From: Arthrobacter sp. Soil763
Lineage (GTDB): Bacteria > Actinomycetota > Actinomycetes > Actinomycetales > Micrococcaceae
Assembly (NCBI RefSeq): GCF_001428365.1
Contig: NZ_LMSH01000002.1
Coordinates: 1,137,505-1,201,504, forward strand
DNA: 64,000 nucleotides
Direction: 5' to 3'
The notes beneath the pieces were generated by a model. It worked only from the letters and a program-made list of their open reading frames with translations. It searched no databases and was not told the DNA's origin. Made by a program: the position numbers and the translations under genes. Shown one piece after another: positions 44,833-54,502 of this stretch (its first letter is position 1; every line of letters starts with the position of its first letter).

Positions 44833-45648
44833 ATGCGGATCGACGTCGTCAGCATCTTCCCCGAGTACCTGGCACCGCTGGAGCTGTCCCTGATTGGCAA
44901 GGCCCGGCAGGACGGACTGCTGGACCTGTCGGTCCACGACCTGCGCGACTTCACCACGGACCGGCACCGCACCGTGGACGACACGCCCTACGGCGGCGGC
45001 GCGGGCATGGTGATGAAGCCGGAGCCCTGGGCCCAGGCGCTCGAAGCCGTGGCCGCGACGGGGCCAGGCGCGGACGCCTCCGCCGGGGCGCCGGCCCAGA
45101 AGCCGGTCCTGATTGTCCCGTCGCCGGCGGGGGAGCGTTTCACCCAGGCGATCGCCCACGAACTCGCGGAAGAGGACCAGCTGGTCTTCGCCTGCGGCCG
45201 CTACGAGGGCATCGACGAACGGGTCCTCGAATGGGCCGCGGAGCACTTCACCGTCCGGCCCATGAGCCTCGGCGACTACGTCCTCAACGGCGGCGAGGTG
45301 GCCGTGCTGGCCATGGTGGAGGCCGTCGGGCGGCTGCTGCCCGGCGTCGTCGGCAACCCCGAATCGCTCGTCGAGGAATCGCACTCCGACGGGCTGCTCG
45401 AATACCCGGTCTACACCAAGCCCTCGACCTGGCGGGACCGCGAGGTCCCTGCCGTGCTCCTGAGCGGCAACCACGGCAAGATTGCCCAGTGGCGGCGGCA
45501 CGAGCAGTACCGCCGCACCGCCGAACGCCGCCCGGACCTGCTGGAGGCGTTCGACGCCGGCGCCCTGCCCCGCGCGGACCGCACCGCTTTCGCGGACCTG
45601 GGGTACGACGTCGTCGACGGCCGGCTCCGGCGCCGCCCCGAAGCCTGA
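44833..45648 (+). CDS. trmD: tRNA (guanine(37)-N1)-methyltransferase
   Basis: Makes m1G37 to prevent frameshifting. The 271-residue protein is a SPOUT-fold dimer: [42 protein letters not shown] and the knot loop [15 protein letters not shown]. The insert around [13 protein letters not shown] is Ala-rich. It is coupled to rimM. Confidence 0.95.
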   Translation: MRIDVVSIFPEYLAPLELSLIGKARQDGLLDLSVHDLRDFTTDRHRTVDDTPYGGGAGMVMKPEPWAQALEAVAATGPGADASAGAPAQKPVLIVPSPAGERFTQAIAHELAEEDQLVFACGRYEGIDERVLEWAAEHFTVRPMSLGDYVLNGGEVAVLAMVEAVGRLLPGVVGNPESLVEESHSDGLLEYPVYTKPSTWRDREVPAVLLSGNHGKIAQWRRHEQYRRTAERRPDLLEAFDAGALPRADRTAFADLGYDVVDGRLRRRPEA

Positions 45649-45734
45649 GCCTGCACCGCCGGGCCACCACCGGGCCGGCATGGGCCAGGCCGGCCCGTCC
45701 CGCGGATTCACCAAACCGGCCCCGGATGTGGCAA

Positions 45735-45931
45735 AATTAGTCCTTGTGCCTGCTGGGTGCGAACCTGCCACAGGGGGAGCGTCACCAACAGCGCGGCACC
45801 CCGGTCCCGCCGATTCCCGGCGGAACCGGAAACATAAAACTTTCGGCGGCAATTTCCGGTGCGGACCGCATCCGGGCTTGGCCGCCGTGACCCAACGTGA
45901 ATGACCTGTGGCGTTCACCAGGAGTGGATTA
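45735..45931 (+). promoter_or_regulatory. Putative structured 5' leader of rplS
   Basis: About 280 nt separate trmD and rplS. A possible -10 (CAAAAT, about 45731-45736) is followed by GTGCC paired at distance with GGCAC, a small CCTG/CAGG hairpin and a CGCCG/CGGCG hairpin. This suggests an L19 autoregulatory leader, but no known class was recognised. Confidence 0.35.
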
Positions 45932-46291
45932 ATGCATATCCTCGATTCCGTCGACGCAGCCTCGCTGCGCAACGATGTTCCCGAGTTCCGCGCGGGTGAC
46001 ACCATCAAGGTGCACGTGAACATCATCGAAGGCAAGAACTCCCGCGTCCAGGTGTTCCAGGGCTTCGTCCTGGGCCGCCAGGGTGACGGCGTGCGCGAAA
46101 CCTTCACCGTCCGCAAGGTTTCCTTCGGTGTTGGCGTGGAGCGTACCTTCCCGGTGCACTCCCCGATCATCGACAAGATCGAGCTCGTCTCCAAGGGTGA
46201 CGTGCGCCGCGCCAAGCTTTACTACATGCGTGCACTGCGCGGTAAGGCTGCGAAGATCAAGGAAAAGCGCGACTTCCAGACCGCCAAGTAA
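45932..46291 (+). CDS. rplS: 50S ribosomal protein L19
   Basis: Subunit-interface protein of 119 residues: [44 protein letters not shown] and [25 protein letters not shown] precedes ATG 45932 at a good distance; an in-frame start at 45908 would add eight residues unlike L19. A GC-rich hairpin at 46319-46348 without a T-run follows. Confidence 0.96.
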   Translation: MHILDSVDAASLRNDVPEFRAGDTIKVHVNIIEGKNSRVQVFQGFVLGRQGDGVRETFTVRKVSFGVGVERTFPVHSPIIDKIELVSKGDVRRAKLYYMRALRGKAAKIKEKRDFQTAK

Positions 46292-46392
46292 GTCTTCCGG
46301 ACTTACCCGCGGATCCACGGACGGCTCCGGCATGCGCCGGAACCGTCCGCCCCTGCGCAGCTCCATCAGAAACGCGTTAGAGGATTCGGATC

Positions 46393-47070
46393 ATGGAACA
46401 GACAAGACGCCGGCCCAGGAAACTGGGCTGGCGTCTTGCGCTTTTAGGCCTGGTTCTGGCGGTGGCCATCGGCGGGCTGGTGCGTTCGCTGTGGCTGGAC
46501 GTCTACTTCATCCCTTCCGCCTCGATGGAATCGCTGCTGCGCGACGGTGACCGGATCCTCGTGTCGCGGACGGATTTCGCGTCGTCGCCCATCCGCCGCG
46601 GGGACGTCGTTGTCTTCGACGGCCGCGGCTCCTTCGCCCCGCTGAACAGCGGGCGTGGCCCCGCCGCCGACCTCCTGGCGGGCGCCGGCCACTGGCTGGG
46701 CCTGACGGGCAGCGACACCACCTACGTCAAACGCGTCATCGGCCTGCCCGGCGACCGGGTGGCGTGCTGCGGCTCCGACGGGCGGCTCACAGTAAACGGC
46801 CAGCCGCTTGAGGAACCCTATATCTATGCAGGGGATGCCCCGAGCCGGCTCAAGTTCGACGTCATCGTCCCGGACGGCCGGCTGTGGCTGCTGGGGGACC
46901 ACCGGTCGCAGTCGGCCGATTCCCGGAGCCTGCTGGGCGCGCCGGGCGGGGGCATGGTTCCGCTGGACCGCGTGATCGGCCGGCCGGTACAAGTCATCTG
47001 GCCGCTTGATAGATTTGCAGAAATACCGCGGCCCGCCGAGGCCGCCACAACGATTAGGAACGGACGGTAG
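46393..47070 (+). CDS. lepB: Type I signal peptidase (short paralogue)
   Basis: Membrane-bound serine protease that cleaves Sec signal peptides. The 225-residue protein has one N-terminal transmembrane helix (about 15-35), catalytic Ser44 in FIPSASMESLL and catalytic Lys in [11 protein letters not shown], plus boxes D/E (LLGDHRSQSADSR). The Cys pair RVACCGS near the active fold is shared with the next gene, showing recent duplication. The stop abuts the next start. Confidence 0.92.
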   Translation: MEQTRRRPRKLGWRLALLGLVLAVAIGGLVRSLWLDVYFIPSASMESLLRDGDRILVSRTDFASSPIRRGDVVVFDGRGSFAPLNSGRGPAADLLAGAGHWLGLTGSDTTYVKRVIGLPGDRVACCGSDGRLTVNGQPLEEPYIYAGDAPSRLKFDVIVPDGRLWLLGDHRSQSADSRSLLGAPGGGMVPLDRVIGRPVQVIWPLDRFAEIPRPAEAATTIRNGR

Positions 47071-48105
47071 ATGCCCGAGACCGGACCCCGGAGTCCCGAT
47101 CCGCAGGGGCACGACGAACCCCGCGTGACCTCCATGCCGATCCCGGCCGACGAACCCCGGACGACGCGGCTGCCGGCCGCGCCGGTGCCGGCGCACGTCC
47201 CCGAGCCGACGCCGGAGACCACCGCGTTTGCGGCGGGGCCGACGGCGGAGACTACCGCGGAGCCGCACGCCGCGCAGCCGCACGCGGCGCACGACGCGGC
47301 GCGGCCCGTTCGGGGTCACGGCCGGCTCGAGCACGACCGGCCCGAACACGCACCGGGCACCCCGCTGGCAGGTCCCGCGCACGCCGGACCGACGTCGGCC
47401 CGGGCCCGCAAGGCGAAGGCCTGCGAGGGGCGCAACCCCGTGCTGGCCTGGCTCAAGGAGATCGCCACGGTGGTGGTTATCGCCGTCGTCCTGTCCTTCT
47501 TGATCAAGACGTTCCTGTTCCGGGCCTTCTACATCCCGTCCGAGTCGATGATGAACACGCTCGACGTCAACGACCGGATCTTCGTGAACCTGCTCGTGCC
47601 GGAACCGATCGCGCTGGAGCGCGGCGACGTCGTCGTCTTCCGCGACACCAAGGGATGGCTGGTCCCGGCCCCGGCAAAGCCCGCCGGGCCGCTCACCGGC
47701 GTGCAGGACGCGCTGATGTTCGTCGGCCTGCTCCCGGACAACTCCGAGCAGCACCTGGTCAAGCGTGTCATCGGCCTGCCCGGCGACCATGTTGTCTGCT
47801 GCGACGGCAGCGGCCGCCTGACCGTGAACGGGGCACCGCTGGACGAGAAGTACATCAACAGTGCCGAGATCCCGCAGGCGCGGGACTTCGACGTCGTGGT
47901 CCCGGCCGGGAAAGTCTGGGTCATGGGAGATAACCGCAACCACTCGGCCGATTCACGTTCCCATCTGGACAGCAACGGCGGCTTCATCGACCTGGCCGAC
48001 ATCGAGGGCAAGGCGGCCGTGATCGCGTGGCCGCTGAACCGGATCACGTCCCTGGATAACTACCCGGACGTCTTCCGGAACGTCCCGGCTCCGGCGGGCA
48101 AGTAG
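47071..48105 (+). CDS. lepB: Type I signal peptidase with long N-terminal extension
   Basis: Second, tandem signal peptidase of 344 residues. Residues 1-115 are Pro/Ala/Thr/His-rich and probably a disordered cytoplasmic tail. A transmembrane helix follows ([18 protein letters not shown]), then the catalytic Ser in [11 protein letters not shown], Lys in [11 protein letters not shown] and [12 protein letters not shown]. The Cys pair HVVCCDG matches the neighbour. ATG 47071 directly follows the previous stop. Confidence 0.93.
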   Translation: MPETGPRSPDPQGHDEPRVTSMPIPADEPRTTRLPAAPVPAHVPEPTPETTAFAAGPTAETTAEPHAAQPHAAHDAARPVRGHGRLEHDRPEHAPGTPLAGPAHAGPTSARARKAKACEGRNPVLAWLKEIATVVVIAVVLSFLIKTFLFRAFYIPSESMMNTLDVNDRIFVNLLVPEPIALERGDVVVFRDTKGWLVPAPAKPAGPLTGVQDALMFVGLLPDNSEQHLVKRVIGLPGDHVVCCDGSGRLTVNGAPLDEKYINSAEIPQARDFDVVVPAGKVWVMGDNRNHSADSRSHLDSNGGFIDLADIEGKAAVIAWPLNRITSLDNYPDVFRNVPAPAGK

Positions 48106-48116
48106 GGACGGCTGCC

Positions 48117-48803
48117 GTGTCCGAAGCTCCAACCCTCGACTACGAACGCCGCTTCCGGGGTTCCGGTGCGCGTTTGCTCGCTGGGATCGACGAGGTGGGC
48201 CGCGGTGCCCTCGCCGGTCCCGTCAGCGTCGGGATCGCCGTCGTGGACCTGCACAAGCAAAAGCTGCTCGCCGATGTGCGGGACAGTAAGCTGCTGAAGG
48301 TCGCGGACCGGGAACGGCTGGAACCGCTGGTGCGCAGCTGGAGCGTCGCGTCCGCCGTCGGCCACGCCTCCGCGGCGGAGATCGACGCGCTGGGCATCAT
48401 CGCCGCGCTGCGGCTCGCGGGCAACCGTGCCTGGTTCGCCGTGCTTGCCGCCGGGGTGAGACCCGACGTGGTGCTCCTGGACGGCAGCCACAACTGGCTT
48501 TCGCCGGCGGCGCAGGCGTCGCTGTTCGACCCGGACCCCGACGACGCCGGCCCGGAGGAGCCTGGCTGTGACGCCCCGGTGCACACCCTCGTCAAGGCCG
48601 ACATGCAGTGCCTGTCCGTGGCCGCGGCCTCCGTGCTGGCCAAGGTCGAGCGGGACCGGCAGATGGCCGCCCTGCACACCGAATACCCGGCCTTCGGCTG
48701 GAACGAAAACAAGGGCTACGGAACCGCCGCGCACAAGGACGCCCTCCGCGCCGCCGGACCCTCGCCCTACCACCGCGTCAGCTGGCAGCTGCTGGGCGAC
48801 TAG
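48117..48803 (+). CDS. rnhB: Ribonuclease HII
   Basis: Removes ribonucleotides and RNA primers from DNA. The 228-residue protein has acidic residues in [23 protein letters not shown] and [22 protein letters not shown] start 11 nt after the lepB stop. Order lepB-rnhB-DUF2469-yraN is standard in actinobacteria. Confidence 0.95.
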   Translation: MSEAPTLDYERRFRGSGARLLAGIDEVGRGALAGPVSVGIAVVDLHKQKLLADVRDSKLLKVADRERLEPLVRSWSVASAVGHASAAEIDALGIIAALRLAGNRAWFAVLAAGVRPDVVLLDGSHNWLSPAAQASLFDPDPDDAGPEEPGCDAPVHTLVKADMQCLSVAAASVLAKVERDRQMAALHTEYPAFGWNENKGYGTAAHKDALRAAGPSPYHRVSWQLLGD

Positions 48804-48909
48804 GACCGCCGCCGCGGACCCGCTGCTGCGGGCCACGGTGCCGGCCTACCAGCCCGGCCCGTCAGGAGCCGTGGCGCGCGCCCGCCGCCCAATGGTGCAA
48901 GATGGAAGC

Positions 48910-49236
48910 ATGAGTGCCGAGGACCTTGAGAACTATGAAACCGACATGGAGCTGCAGCTCTACCGCGAATACCGCGACGTCGTCGGGCTCTTCAGCTATG
49001 TGGTCGAGACAGAACGGCGTTTCTACCTGGCCAACCACGTGGACCTGCAGGCGCGCAGCGCCGACGGCGAGGTCTACTTCGACCTGACCCTGCAGGACGC
49101 CTGGGTCTGGGACGTCTACCGGTCCGCCCGGTTCGTCAAGAGCGTCCGCGTGATCACGTTCAAGGACGTCAACGTCGAGGAACTGCCGCGCAGCGAGGAA
49201 CTGGCGCTGCCCAAGGTCGAGGACCTCGGCAACTGA
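48910..49236 (+). CDS. DUF2469 protein
   Basis: A 108-residue, very acidic actinobacterial protein of unknown role (MSAEDLENYETDMELQLYREYRDVV at the start, then QDAWVWDVYRSARFVKSVRVITFKDVNVEEL). The high conservation of this family next to rnhB and yraN points to a housekeeping role. CAAGAT lies 6 nt before ATG 48910, a weak leaderless-type arrangement. Confidence 0.9.
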   Translation: MSAEDLENYETDMELQLYREYRDVVGLFSYVVETERRFYLANHVDLQARSADGEVYFDLTLQDAWVWDVYRSARFVKSVRVITFKDVNVEELPRSEELALPKVEDLGN

Positions 49237-49398
49237 CCCTGCGCCGGCAAGTGACCTCCGTCTGGGGCCGGGCCGCCGGCTGACGTTGCCCGCGTAGCCC
49301 GGGTTACCCACAGATCCGACTTACCCACTTAGTTTGGGTTGTCCACATAGCCCGGCCTGCCGCTGTGCCCGGGAACCGCCGGGCCGCACGCTGGAGGC

Positions 49399-49755
49399 AT
49401 GAGAGCCAAGGACGTGCTGGGCCGGCGAGGTGAAGAACTCGCTGCAGGCTTCCTCGAAGCCCAGGGGATGCGGATCGTCGACCGCAACTGGCGGTGTCCC
49501 GAGGGTGAAATCGACATCGTGGCGCTCGACGGCGACGCCCTGGTGATCGCGGAGGTCAAAACCCGCGCCTCGCTCGCCTTCGGTCACCCCTTCGAAGCCG
49601 TCACCGTGGCCAAACTGGCACGGCTGCACCGTCTGGCCTCCGCCTGGTGCCGCGATCACGAACTGCGGATGCCGCTGCGCCGGGTCGACGTCGTCGCCGT
49701 CCTCGACGACGGTACCGGCGGCCCGTCCATCGAACACCTCAAAGGGGTGGGATAG
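49399..49755 (+). CDS. YraN/UPF0102 family endonuclease-like protein
   Basis: A 118-residue protein of the PD-(D/E)XK-like UPF0102 family: GRRGEELAAGFLEAQG, then the active-site pattern GEIDIVALDG and LVIAEVKTR (Asp, Glu, Lys). Function is unproven; it sits before the ComM homologue and dprA as in many bacteria. GGAGG precedes ATG 49399. Confidence 0.92.
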   Translation: MRAKDVLGRRGEELAAGFLEAQGMRIVDRNWRCPEGEIDIVALDGDALVIAEVKTRASLAFGHPFEAVTVAKLARLHRLASAWCRDHELRMPLRRVDVVAVLDDGTGGPSIEHLKGVG

Positions 49756-51300
49756 ATGGCGCTGGGCCGGACCTACTCGGTGGCCTTGGTGGGATTGAAC
49801 GGCTACATCGTCGAGGTCGAGGCCGACATCGGCCAGACGCTGCCGGCGTTTGTGATCCTCGGCCTTCCGGATGCCTCACTGAACGAGGCAAAAGAGCGGA
49901 TCAGGTCCGCGGCCCAAAACTCCGGCATTCCGCTCAGCCGGCGGAAAATCACCGCCAACCTGATCCCCGCGTCGCTGCCCAAACGTGGGTCGGGCTTCGA
50001 CCTGTCCATTGCCATGGCGGTACTGCTCGCCGCCAACGACGTCCGCCCCACCGGCAGGCACGTCTTCATCGCCGAACTGGGCCTGGACGGGCGCCTGCGG
50101 CCGGTCCGGGGCATCCTTCCTGCCGTCATGGCCGCGGTGCAGGCCGGCTACCCGGATGTGGTGGTTGCCCAGGCCAACGCCGCCGAGGCCGGACTGGTGC
50201 CGGGCGCCAGGGTCAGCGGCTACCGCACCCTCGCCAGGCTGGCCTTCGACTTCGGAGCCGACCCGCAGGACCTCGCCCTCGACTTCGAGCCCGACGAGGA
50301 AGAGCCGGACGAAGCAGGCCCGGACCCGGCCGCCCTGGCGCCGGATATGTGCGACGTCGCCGGCCAAACCGAGGGCCGGCGCGCCTTGGAAGTTGCCGCC
50401 GCGGGTGCGCACCACGTGCTGCTTAGCGGACCGCCCGGGGCCGGCAAGACCATGCTGGCTGAACGGCTGCCCGGGCTGCTCCCGGACCTTGGCGACCGTG
50501 AAGCCATGGAAGTCACGGCCATCCACTCGCTCAGCGCCCTGACTTCGGCCGCCGTCACCCTGCGCCGCAGGCCGCCCTACGAGAACCCGCACCACACGGC
50601 CACCGCGGCCGCCATCATCGGCGGCGGATCAGGCCTGCCGCGGCCCGGCGCCGCCTCACGGGCGCACCGGGGCGTCTTGTTCCTGGACGAGGCCCCGGAG
50701 TACGAACGCCGTGTCTTGGACGCCCTGAGGCAGCCGCTGGAAAGCGGTGAGCTGGTGATCCACCGCTCCGCCGGTACCGCTGCCTATCCCGCGAGATTCC
50801 AGCTGGTACTCGCAGCCAACCCGTGCCCCTGCGGCAAGGCCGCCGGCAAGGGCCTGGACTGCACCTGCACGCCGATGATGCGCCGACGCTACTTTGCCCG
50901 GCTGTCGGGGCCCCTGCTGGACCGCGTGGACATCCAGCTCCAGGTGGAGCGGGTGGCCCTGGCCGACTTCGGGCAGCCCCGCGCGGAGGAGGGAACCGCG
51001 GAAATCGCCGCCCGGGTCCACCGGGCCCGGGAGGTGCAGCTGGAGCGGCTCGGGCCGCTCGGACTGGAGACCAACGCCCAGGTCCCCGGAAGGGTGCTCC
51101 GCGGCGTGCTCCGGCCCGCCGGGACGAACACCCGCATCCTCGACCACGCCCTGGAACGGGGCGCACTGACGGCCCGCGGCTATGACCGCGTCTTGCGGCT
51201 CGCCTGGACCCTGGCCGATCTGGCCGGGCGCGGCAGCCCCGGCGCGGACGAGATCGGCCAGGCGCTCGGGCTTCGCCAGGCCGCAGCGGCCGCCGCATGA
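49756..51300 (+). CDS. comM: ComM/YifB family AAA+ ATPase (Mg-chelatase-like)
   Basis: A 514-residue protein with an N-terminal ChlI/Lon-type domain (SVALVGLNGYIVEVEADI, FVILGLPDASLNEAKERI), AAA+ core with Walker A SGPPGAGKTMLAERLPG, Walker B VLFLDEAPEYERRVLDAL, and a C-terminal Mg-chelatase region (ANPCPCGKAAGKG with cysteines). ComM is a branch-migration helicase in natural transformation. ATG immediately follows the yraN stop. Confidence 0.93.
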   Translation: MALGRTYSVALVGLNGYIVEVEADIGQTLPAFVILGLPDASLNEAKERIRSAAQNSGIPLSRRKITANLIPASLPKRGSGFDLSIAMAVLLAANDVRPTGRHVFIAELGLDGRLRPVRGILPAVMAAVQAGYPDVVVAQANAAEAGLVPGARVSGYRTLARLAFDFGADPQDLALDFEPDEEEPDEAGPDPAALAPDMCDVAGQTEGRRALEVAAAGAHHVLLSGPPGAGKTMLAERLPGLLPDLGDREAMEVTAIHSLSALTSAAVTLRRRPPYENPHHTATAAAIIGGGSGLPRPGAASRAHRGVLFLDEAPEYERRVLDALRQPLESGELVIHRSAGTAAYPARFQLVLAANPCPCGKAAGKGLDCTCTPMMRRRYFARLSGPLLDRVDIQLQVERVALADFGQPRAEEGTAEIAARVHRAREVQLERLGPLGLETNAQVPGRVLRGVLRPAGTNTRILDHALERGALTARGYDRVLRLAWTLADLAGRGSPGADEIGQALGLRQAAAAAA

Positions 51301-51373
51301 CGGCGACGGCGCACGGTTCAGGCCTGCGGGTGTGCAGTCCAGGCCTGGACCACCCACGGAGAGGAATCCCTGC

Positions 51374-52561
51374 ATGACACACGACGAAAGAACGGCCCGG
51401 GCCGCGTTGTCCCGGCTGTTGGAACCCCAAGATGTTGTTGGCCTGGCGCTGGTCCGGCTGGTGGGTGCTGAAGACGCGTTGCGGGTCGCTACCGGAAAGC
51501 TCCCGGCCGGGCCCGGACTGCAACGTGAGCTGACCGGCGTGCTGGAGGAAAACGGGGCGTCGGGCGGCTGGAGCGGGCTGGGAATGGCCCTGAAACGCTG
51601 GGCACCCCGCGTTCCCGATCTGGCCCCGGCCAGGGACCTTGCCACGGTGCAGCGGCTCGGCGGCCGTCTCCTCATCCCCGGCGACGTGCTGTGGCCGGCC
51701 CAGCTGGCGGACCTGGGCCTGCAGGAACCGCTGTGCCTCTGGTGGCGCGGCGTCGAACAGGAGCTTCCTCCGGCGACGAAGGCCGTCGCCCTGGTCGGCT
51801 CCCGCGACAGCACCTCGTACGGCTCGGCGGTGACAGGTGATCTGGCCTATGCCTTGGCCCAGCGGGGATTCACTATCGTCTCGGGCGGGGCCTACGGTAT
51901 CGATGCGCACGCCCACCGAGCGGCTCTCGCCGGAGCTGCCGGGAGCCTGCCCACGATCGCCGTGATGGCAGGGGGAGTGGACCGCTTCTACCCGGCGGGA
52001 AACGAGGACCTGCTCCGCGCGGTGGCCAACCAGGGGGCCGTTCTGGCCGAGGTTCCTCCGGGCTCGGCTCCGACGCGGTACCGGTTCCTGCAGCGGAACA
52101 GGATCATTGCCGCACTGGCCGCCGTCACGGTGGTGGTGGAGGCCCGGTGGCGGTCCGGTGCCCTGAACACCGCCCACCACGCGGAGAGCCTGGGCAGGGC
52201 TGTCGGAGCGGTCCCGGGCCCGGTGCACTCGGCCAACTCGGCAGGATGCCACCGCCTGCTGCGCGAGGGAGGCGCGGTGTGCGTCACAGATGCCGGCGAG
52301 ATCGCCGAACTGGCCTCGCCAAGCGGTGACGGCCTGCCCGATGCGGACCCGGGCCCGGCGCAGGCGCAGGACGGACTGACCCTTGAGGACCTGATCCTGC
52401 TCGATGCCCTGCCGCTGCGGACCACCAGCACGGTGGAGAAGCTCGCCGTCGTGGCCGGGCTCAGCGCCGAGTCGGTGCGGGCCGGCCTCGGGCGGCTGGG
52501 ACTGCTCGGCCTGGCCGAAGGCGTCCGCGGCGGCTGGAAACGCTCGACGGCGGCCGGATGA
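51374..52561 (+). CDS. dprA: DNA-processing protein DprA
   Basis: Rossmann-fold protein loading RecA on incoming single-stranded DNA. 395 residues with AVALVGSRDSTSYG, VSGGAYGIDAHAHRAAL, MAGGVDRFYPAGNEDL and SALAVVVVEA-like strand VTVVVEARWRSGALNTA, followed by a C-terminal winged-helix DprA domain. GAGAGGAA before ATG 51374 is a good ribosome site. Together with comM it suggests conserved DNA-uptake or repair genes, though no uptake machinery is in view. Confidence 0.94.
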   Translation: MTHDERTARAALSRLLEPQDVVGLALVRLVGAEDALRVATGKLPAGPGLQRELTGVLEENGASGGWSGLGMALKRWAPRVPDLAPARDLATVQRLGGRLLIPGDVLWPAQLADLGLQEPLCLWWRGVEQELPPATKAVALVGSRDSTSYGSAVTGDLAYALAQRGFTIVSGGAYGIDAHAHRAALAGAAGSLPTIAVMAGGVDRFYPAGNEDLLRAVANQGAVLAEVPPGSAPTRYRFLQRNRIIAALAAVTVVVEARWRSGALNTAHHAESLGRAVGAVPGPVHSANSAGCHRLLREGGAVCVTDAGEIAELASPSGDGLPDADPGPAQAQDGLTLEDLILLDALPLRTTSTVEKLAVVAGLSAESVRAGLGRLGLLGLAEGVRGGWKRSTAAG

Positions 52562-52624
52562 GATCCCGGCGGCGCGCCGCCCGGCTGCCGGACCGGTCGG
52601 GCCCCGGGCGGGAAGAATGGGAGA

Positions 52625-53554
52625 GTGCCAACACAGCAACAACTGCCCGCCGCGCTGGACGCCGCCGCCGAGGGCTTCGGCCGCTACCTCTCGGCGGAGC
52701 GGAACGGGTCCGCCCATACCGTGCGCGCCTATCTCTCGGATGTCGCCAGCCTGCTGGAGTACGCCGCGTCAGAGGGCGCCGCCGGGCTGTCCGACATCGA
52801 GCTCGGGACCCTGCGCCGCTGGCTGGGAGCGCAAAGCGAAGCGGGGATGTCCCGGGCCACGCTCGCCCGGCGGGCTGCCACGGCGCGGGCCTTCACCGCG
52901 TGGGCTGTCCGAGAGGAGCTCCTAGGCGCCGACCCCGCGCTTCGCCTCAAGGCCCCAAAGCGGGAGAAATCCCTACCCGGCGTGCTGCAACAGGGGCAGG
53001 TACAGCGGCTCGTCACGGGGGCCGAGACAGCCGCCGCCGAGGGGGACCCGCTGGCCCTGCGCAACAAGGCCATGCTGGAGCTGCTCTACGCCACCGGCGT
53101 GCGTGTCGGCGAGCTGGCCGGCCTGGACATCGACGACCTGGACCCGGACCGCCGGACCCTGCGGGTACTCGGCAAAGGAAACAAGGAACGGACCGTCCCG
53201 TACGGACTGCCGGCTGCGCTCGCGGTCGACGACTGGCTGCGCCGCGGCCGCCCGACCGTCGCAGTGGAAGGCTCCGGCCCGGCACTCTTCCTGGGCGCCC
53301 GCGGCCGCCGGGTGGACCAGCGGCAGGTCCGAAGCGTCGTCAAAGACCTGCTGGACGGGCTGGGGGACACCTCGGCCACGGGTCCGCACGCGCTGCGCCA
53401 CTCCGCCGCCACCCACCTGCTCGACGGCGGCGCGGACCTCAGAGCGGTGCAGGAGATCCTTGGCCACAGCAGCCTCGCTACCACCCAGATCTACACCCAT
53501 GTCTCCGTCGACCGGCTCCGCAAGAGCTACCAGCAGGCACACCCGCGGGCCTGA
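52625..53554 (+). CDS. xerC: Tyrosine recombinase XerC
   Basis: Site-specific recombinase resolving chromosome dimers at dif. The 309-residue protein has an N-terminal SAM-like domain and the catalytic set R (GVRVGELAGLD), K (GKGNKERTVPYG), H-x-x-R (GPHALRHSAATHL), H (LGHSSLATT) and Tyr (QIYTHVSVDRL). The chromosomal gene order after dprA marks it as XerC, not a phage integrase. GTG start with AAGAAT 7 nt upstream. Confidence 0.93.
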   Translation: MPTQQQLPAALDAAAEGFGRYLSAERNGSAHTVRAYLSDVASLLEYAASEGAAGLSDIELGTLRRWLGAQSEAGMSRATLARRAATARAFTAWAVREELLGADPALRLKAPKREKSLPGVLQQGQVQRLVTGAETAAAEGDPLALRNKAMLELLYATGVRVGELAGLDIDDLDPDRRTLRVLGKGNKERTVPYGLPAALAVDDWLRRGRPTVAVEGSGPALFLGARGRRVDQRQVRSVVKDLLDGLGDTSATGPHALRHSAATHLLDGGADLRAVQEILGHSSLATTQIYTHVSVDRLRKSYQQAHPRA

Positions 53555-53886
53555 CCGGCGGGGCAGTCTGTGGCGGCTCTTTGGGTGCTCCGGCCCATGC
53601 GTGGCGAACCGTTCAACCCCCTTTCGGCGCGCCGGAGACGGCTCGCCGAATTGCACTGGCGTAATTAGGCACGGTACGGCAGAATGAGACTCACGCCCGG
53701 CAACTTTCAAGTGGTGCTTGAAGCTCTTAAGCACCGAGTGAGGTCCGGACCTATTTTTTGTATGGCGCAGAAATTACACAACTGAATAGTCTGGCAGGGG
53801 CAGCCGCCCCACGCGGATTTACGCGACGCATGGTCATCCAGGCAGAGGTCGTTGGGGAAGACGTACCTATAGCTATGGAGGATGGA
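53555..53886 (+). other. 332-nt intergenic leader before the DUF3145 gene, with attenuator-like hairpins
   Basis: No gene seen. A -35-like TTGCAC (53651-53656) is followed by a weak -10 region. Downstream, two mutually exclusive hairpins (TTCAAG/CTTGAA, 53706-53722, and GGTGCTT/AAGCACC, 53713-53735) precede AGGTCCGGACCT and six Ts. The rest runs to GGAGG at 53877 before the gene. Confidence 0.5.
53741..53759 (+). terminator. Weak terminator or attenuator stem with T-run
   Basis: AGGTCCGGACCT palindrome (53741-53752) followed by ATTTTTT. The stem is short, so it may need the upstream hairpins. Confidence 0.4.
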
Positions 53887-54390
53887 ATGTCTGTTGCACA
53901 AACCCGCGGTGTCCTGTTCGTTCACTCGGCCCCGACCGCCCTGTGCCCCCACGTTGAGTGGGCCATTGGCTCGGTCGTGGACAAGCGCACGGACCTTGAG
54001 TGGACTGCCCAGCCCGCCGCGCCCGGAATGTTCCGGGCCGAGCTGTCGTGGACCGGAACGCCGGGCACGGGGGCTCAATTGGCGTCTGCGCTCCGCGGCT
54101 GGGCGCATCTGCGCTACGAGGTCACCGAGGAGCCCAGCCAGGGCGTCGACGGCGGCCGATGGTCGCACACCCCGGAGCTCGGCATCTTCCACGCCGTGAC
54201 GGACGTCCACGGCAACATCATGGTTTCCGAGGACCGGATCCGGTACGCCTACGAATCCGGCGCCGGCGATCCCTCCGCCGTCTACCATGAACTCTCCCTC
54301 GCCCTCGGCGAAGCCTGGGACGAGGAACTCGAGCCCTTCCGCCACGCCGCCGAAGGCGCCCCCGTTCGCTGGCTCCACCAGGTCGGCTAG
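53887..54390 (+). CDS. DUF3145 protein
   Basis: A 167-residue actinobacterial protein of unknown function, recognised by its N-terminus TRGVLFVHSAPTALCPHVEW and the acidic body. ATG 53887 has GGAGG 5 nt upstream and matches the start of homologues; the open frame upstream is leader. It is convergent with fabF. The conserved pairing with the fatty-acid operon in Micrococcales may reflect shared regulation, but this is speculation. Confidence 0.88.
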   Translation: MSVAQTRGVLFVHSAPTALCPHVEWAIGSVVDKRTDLEWTAQPAAPGMFRAELSWTGTPGTGAQLASALRGWAHLRYEVTEEPSQGVDGGRWSHTPELGIFHAVTDVHGNIMVSEDRIRYAYESGAGDPSAVYHELSLALGEAWDEELEPFRHAAEGAPVRWLHQVG

Positions 54391-54445
54391 AGCCCACCCG
54401 CCTCCCGCCAGTCCGGGACGCACCGCAACACACTCCATAGCACCG

Positions 54446-54502
54446 CGAAATGACAGATGGCGGCAATGTTCACGAGGAACATTGCCGCCATCTGTCATTT
54501 CG
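54446..54502. terminator. Perfect 26-bp hairpin between DUF3145 gene and fabF
   Basis: Arms 54446-54471 and 54477-54502 are perfectly complementary, with a 5-nt loop (acgag). It is less GC-rich than its surroundings, with AAAT/ATTT at the base. It probably terminates both convergent transcripts. Confidence 0.8.

Noticed and set aside
52625..53554. Phage integrase
   Set aside because: The tyrosine recombinase sits in the conserved dprA-xerC context with no attachment-site repeat or phage gene nearby.
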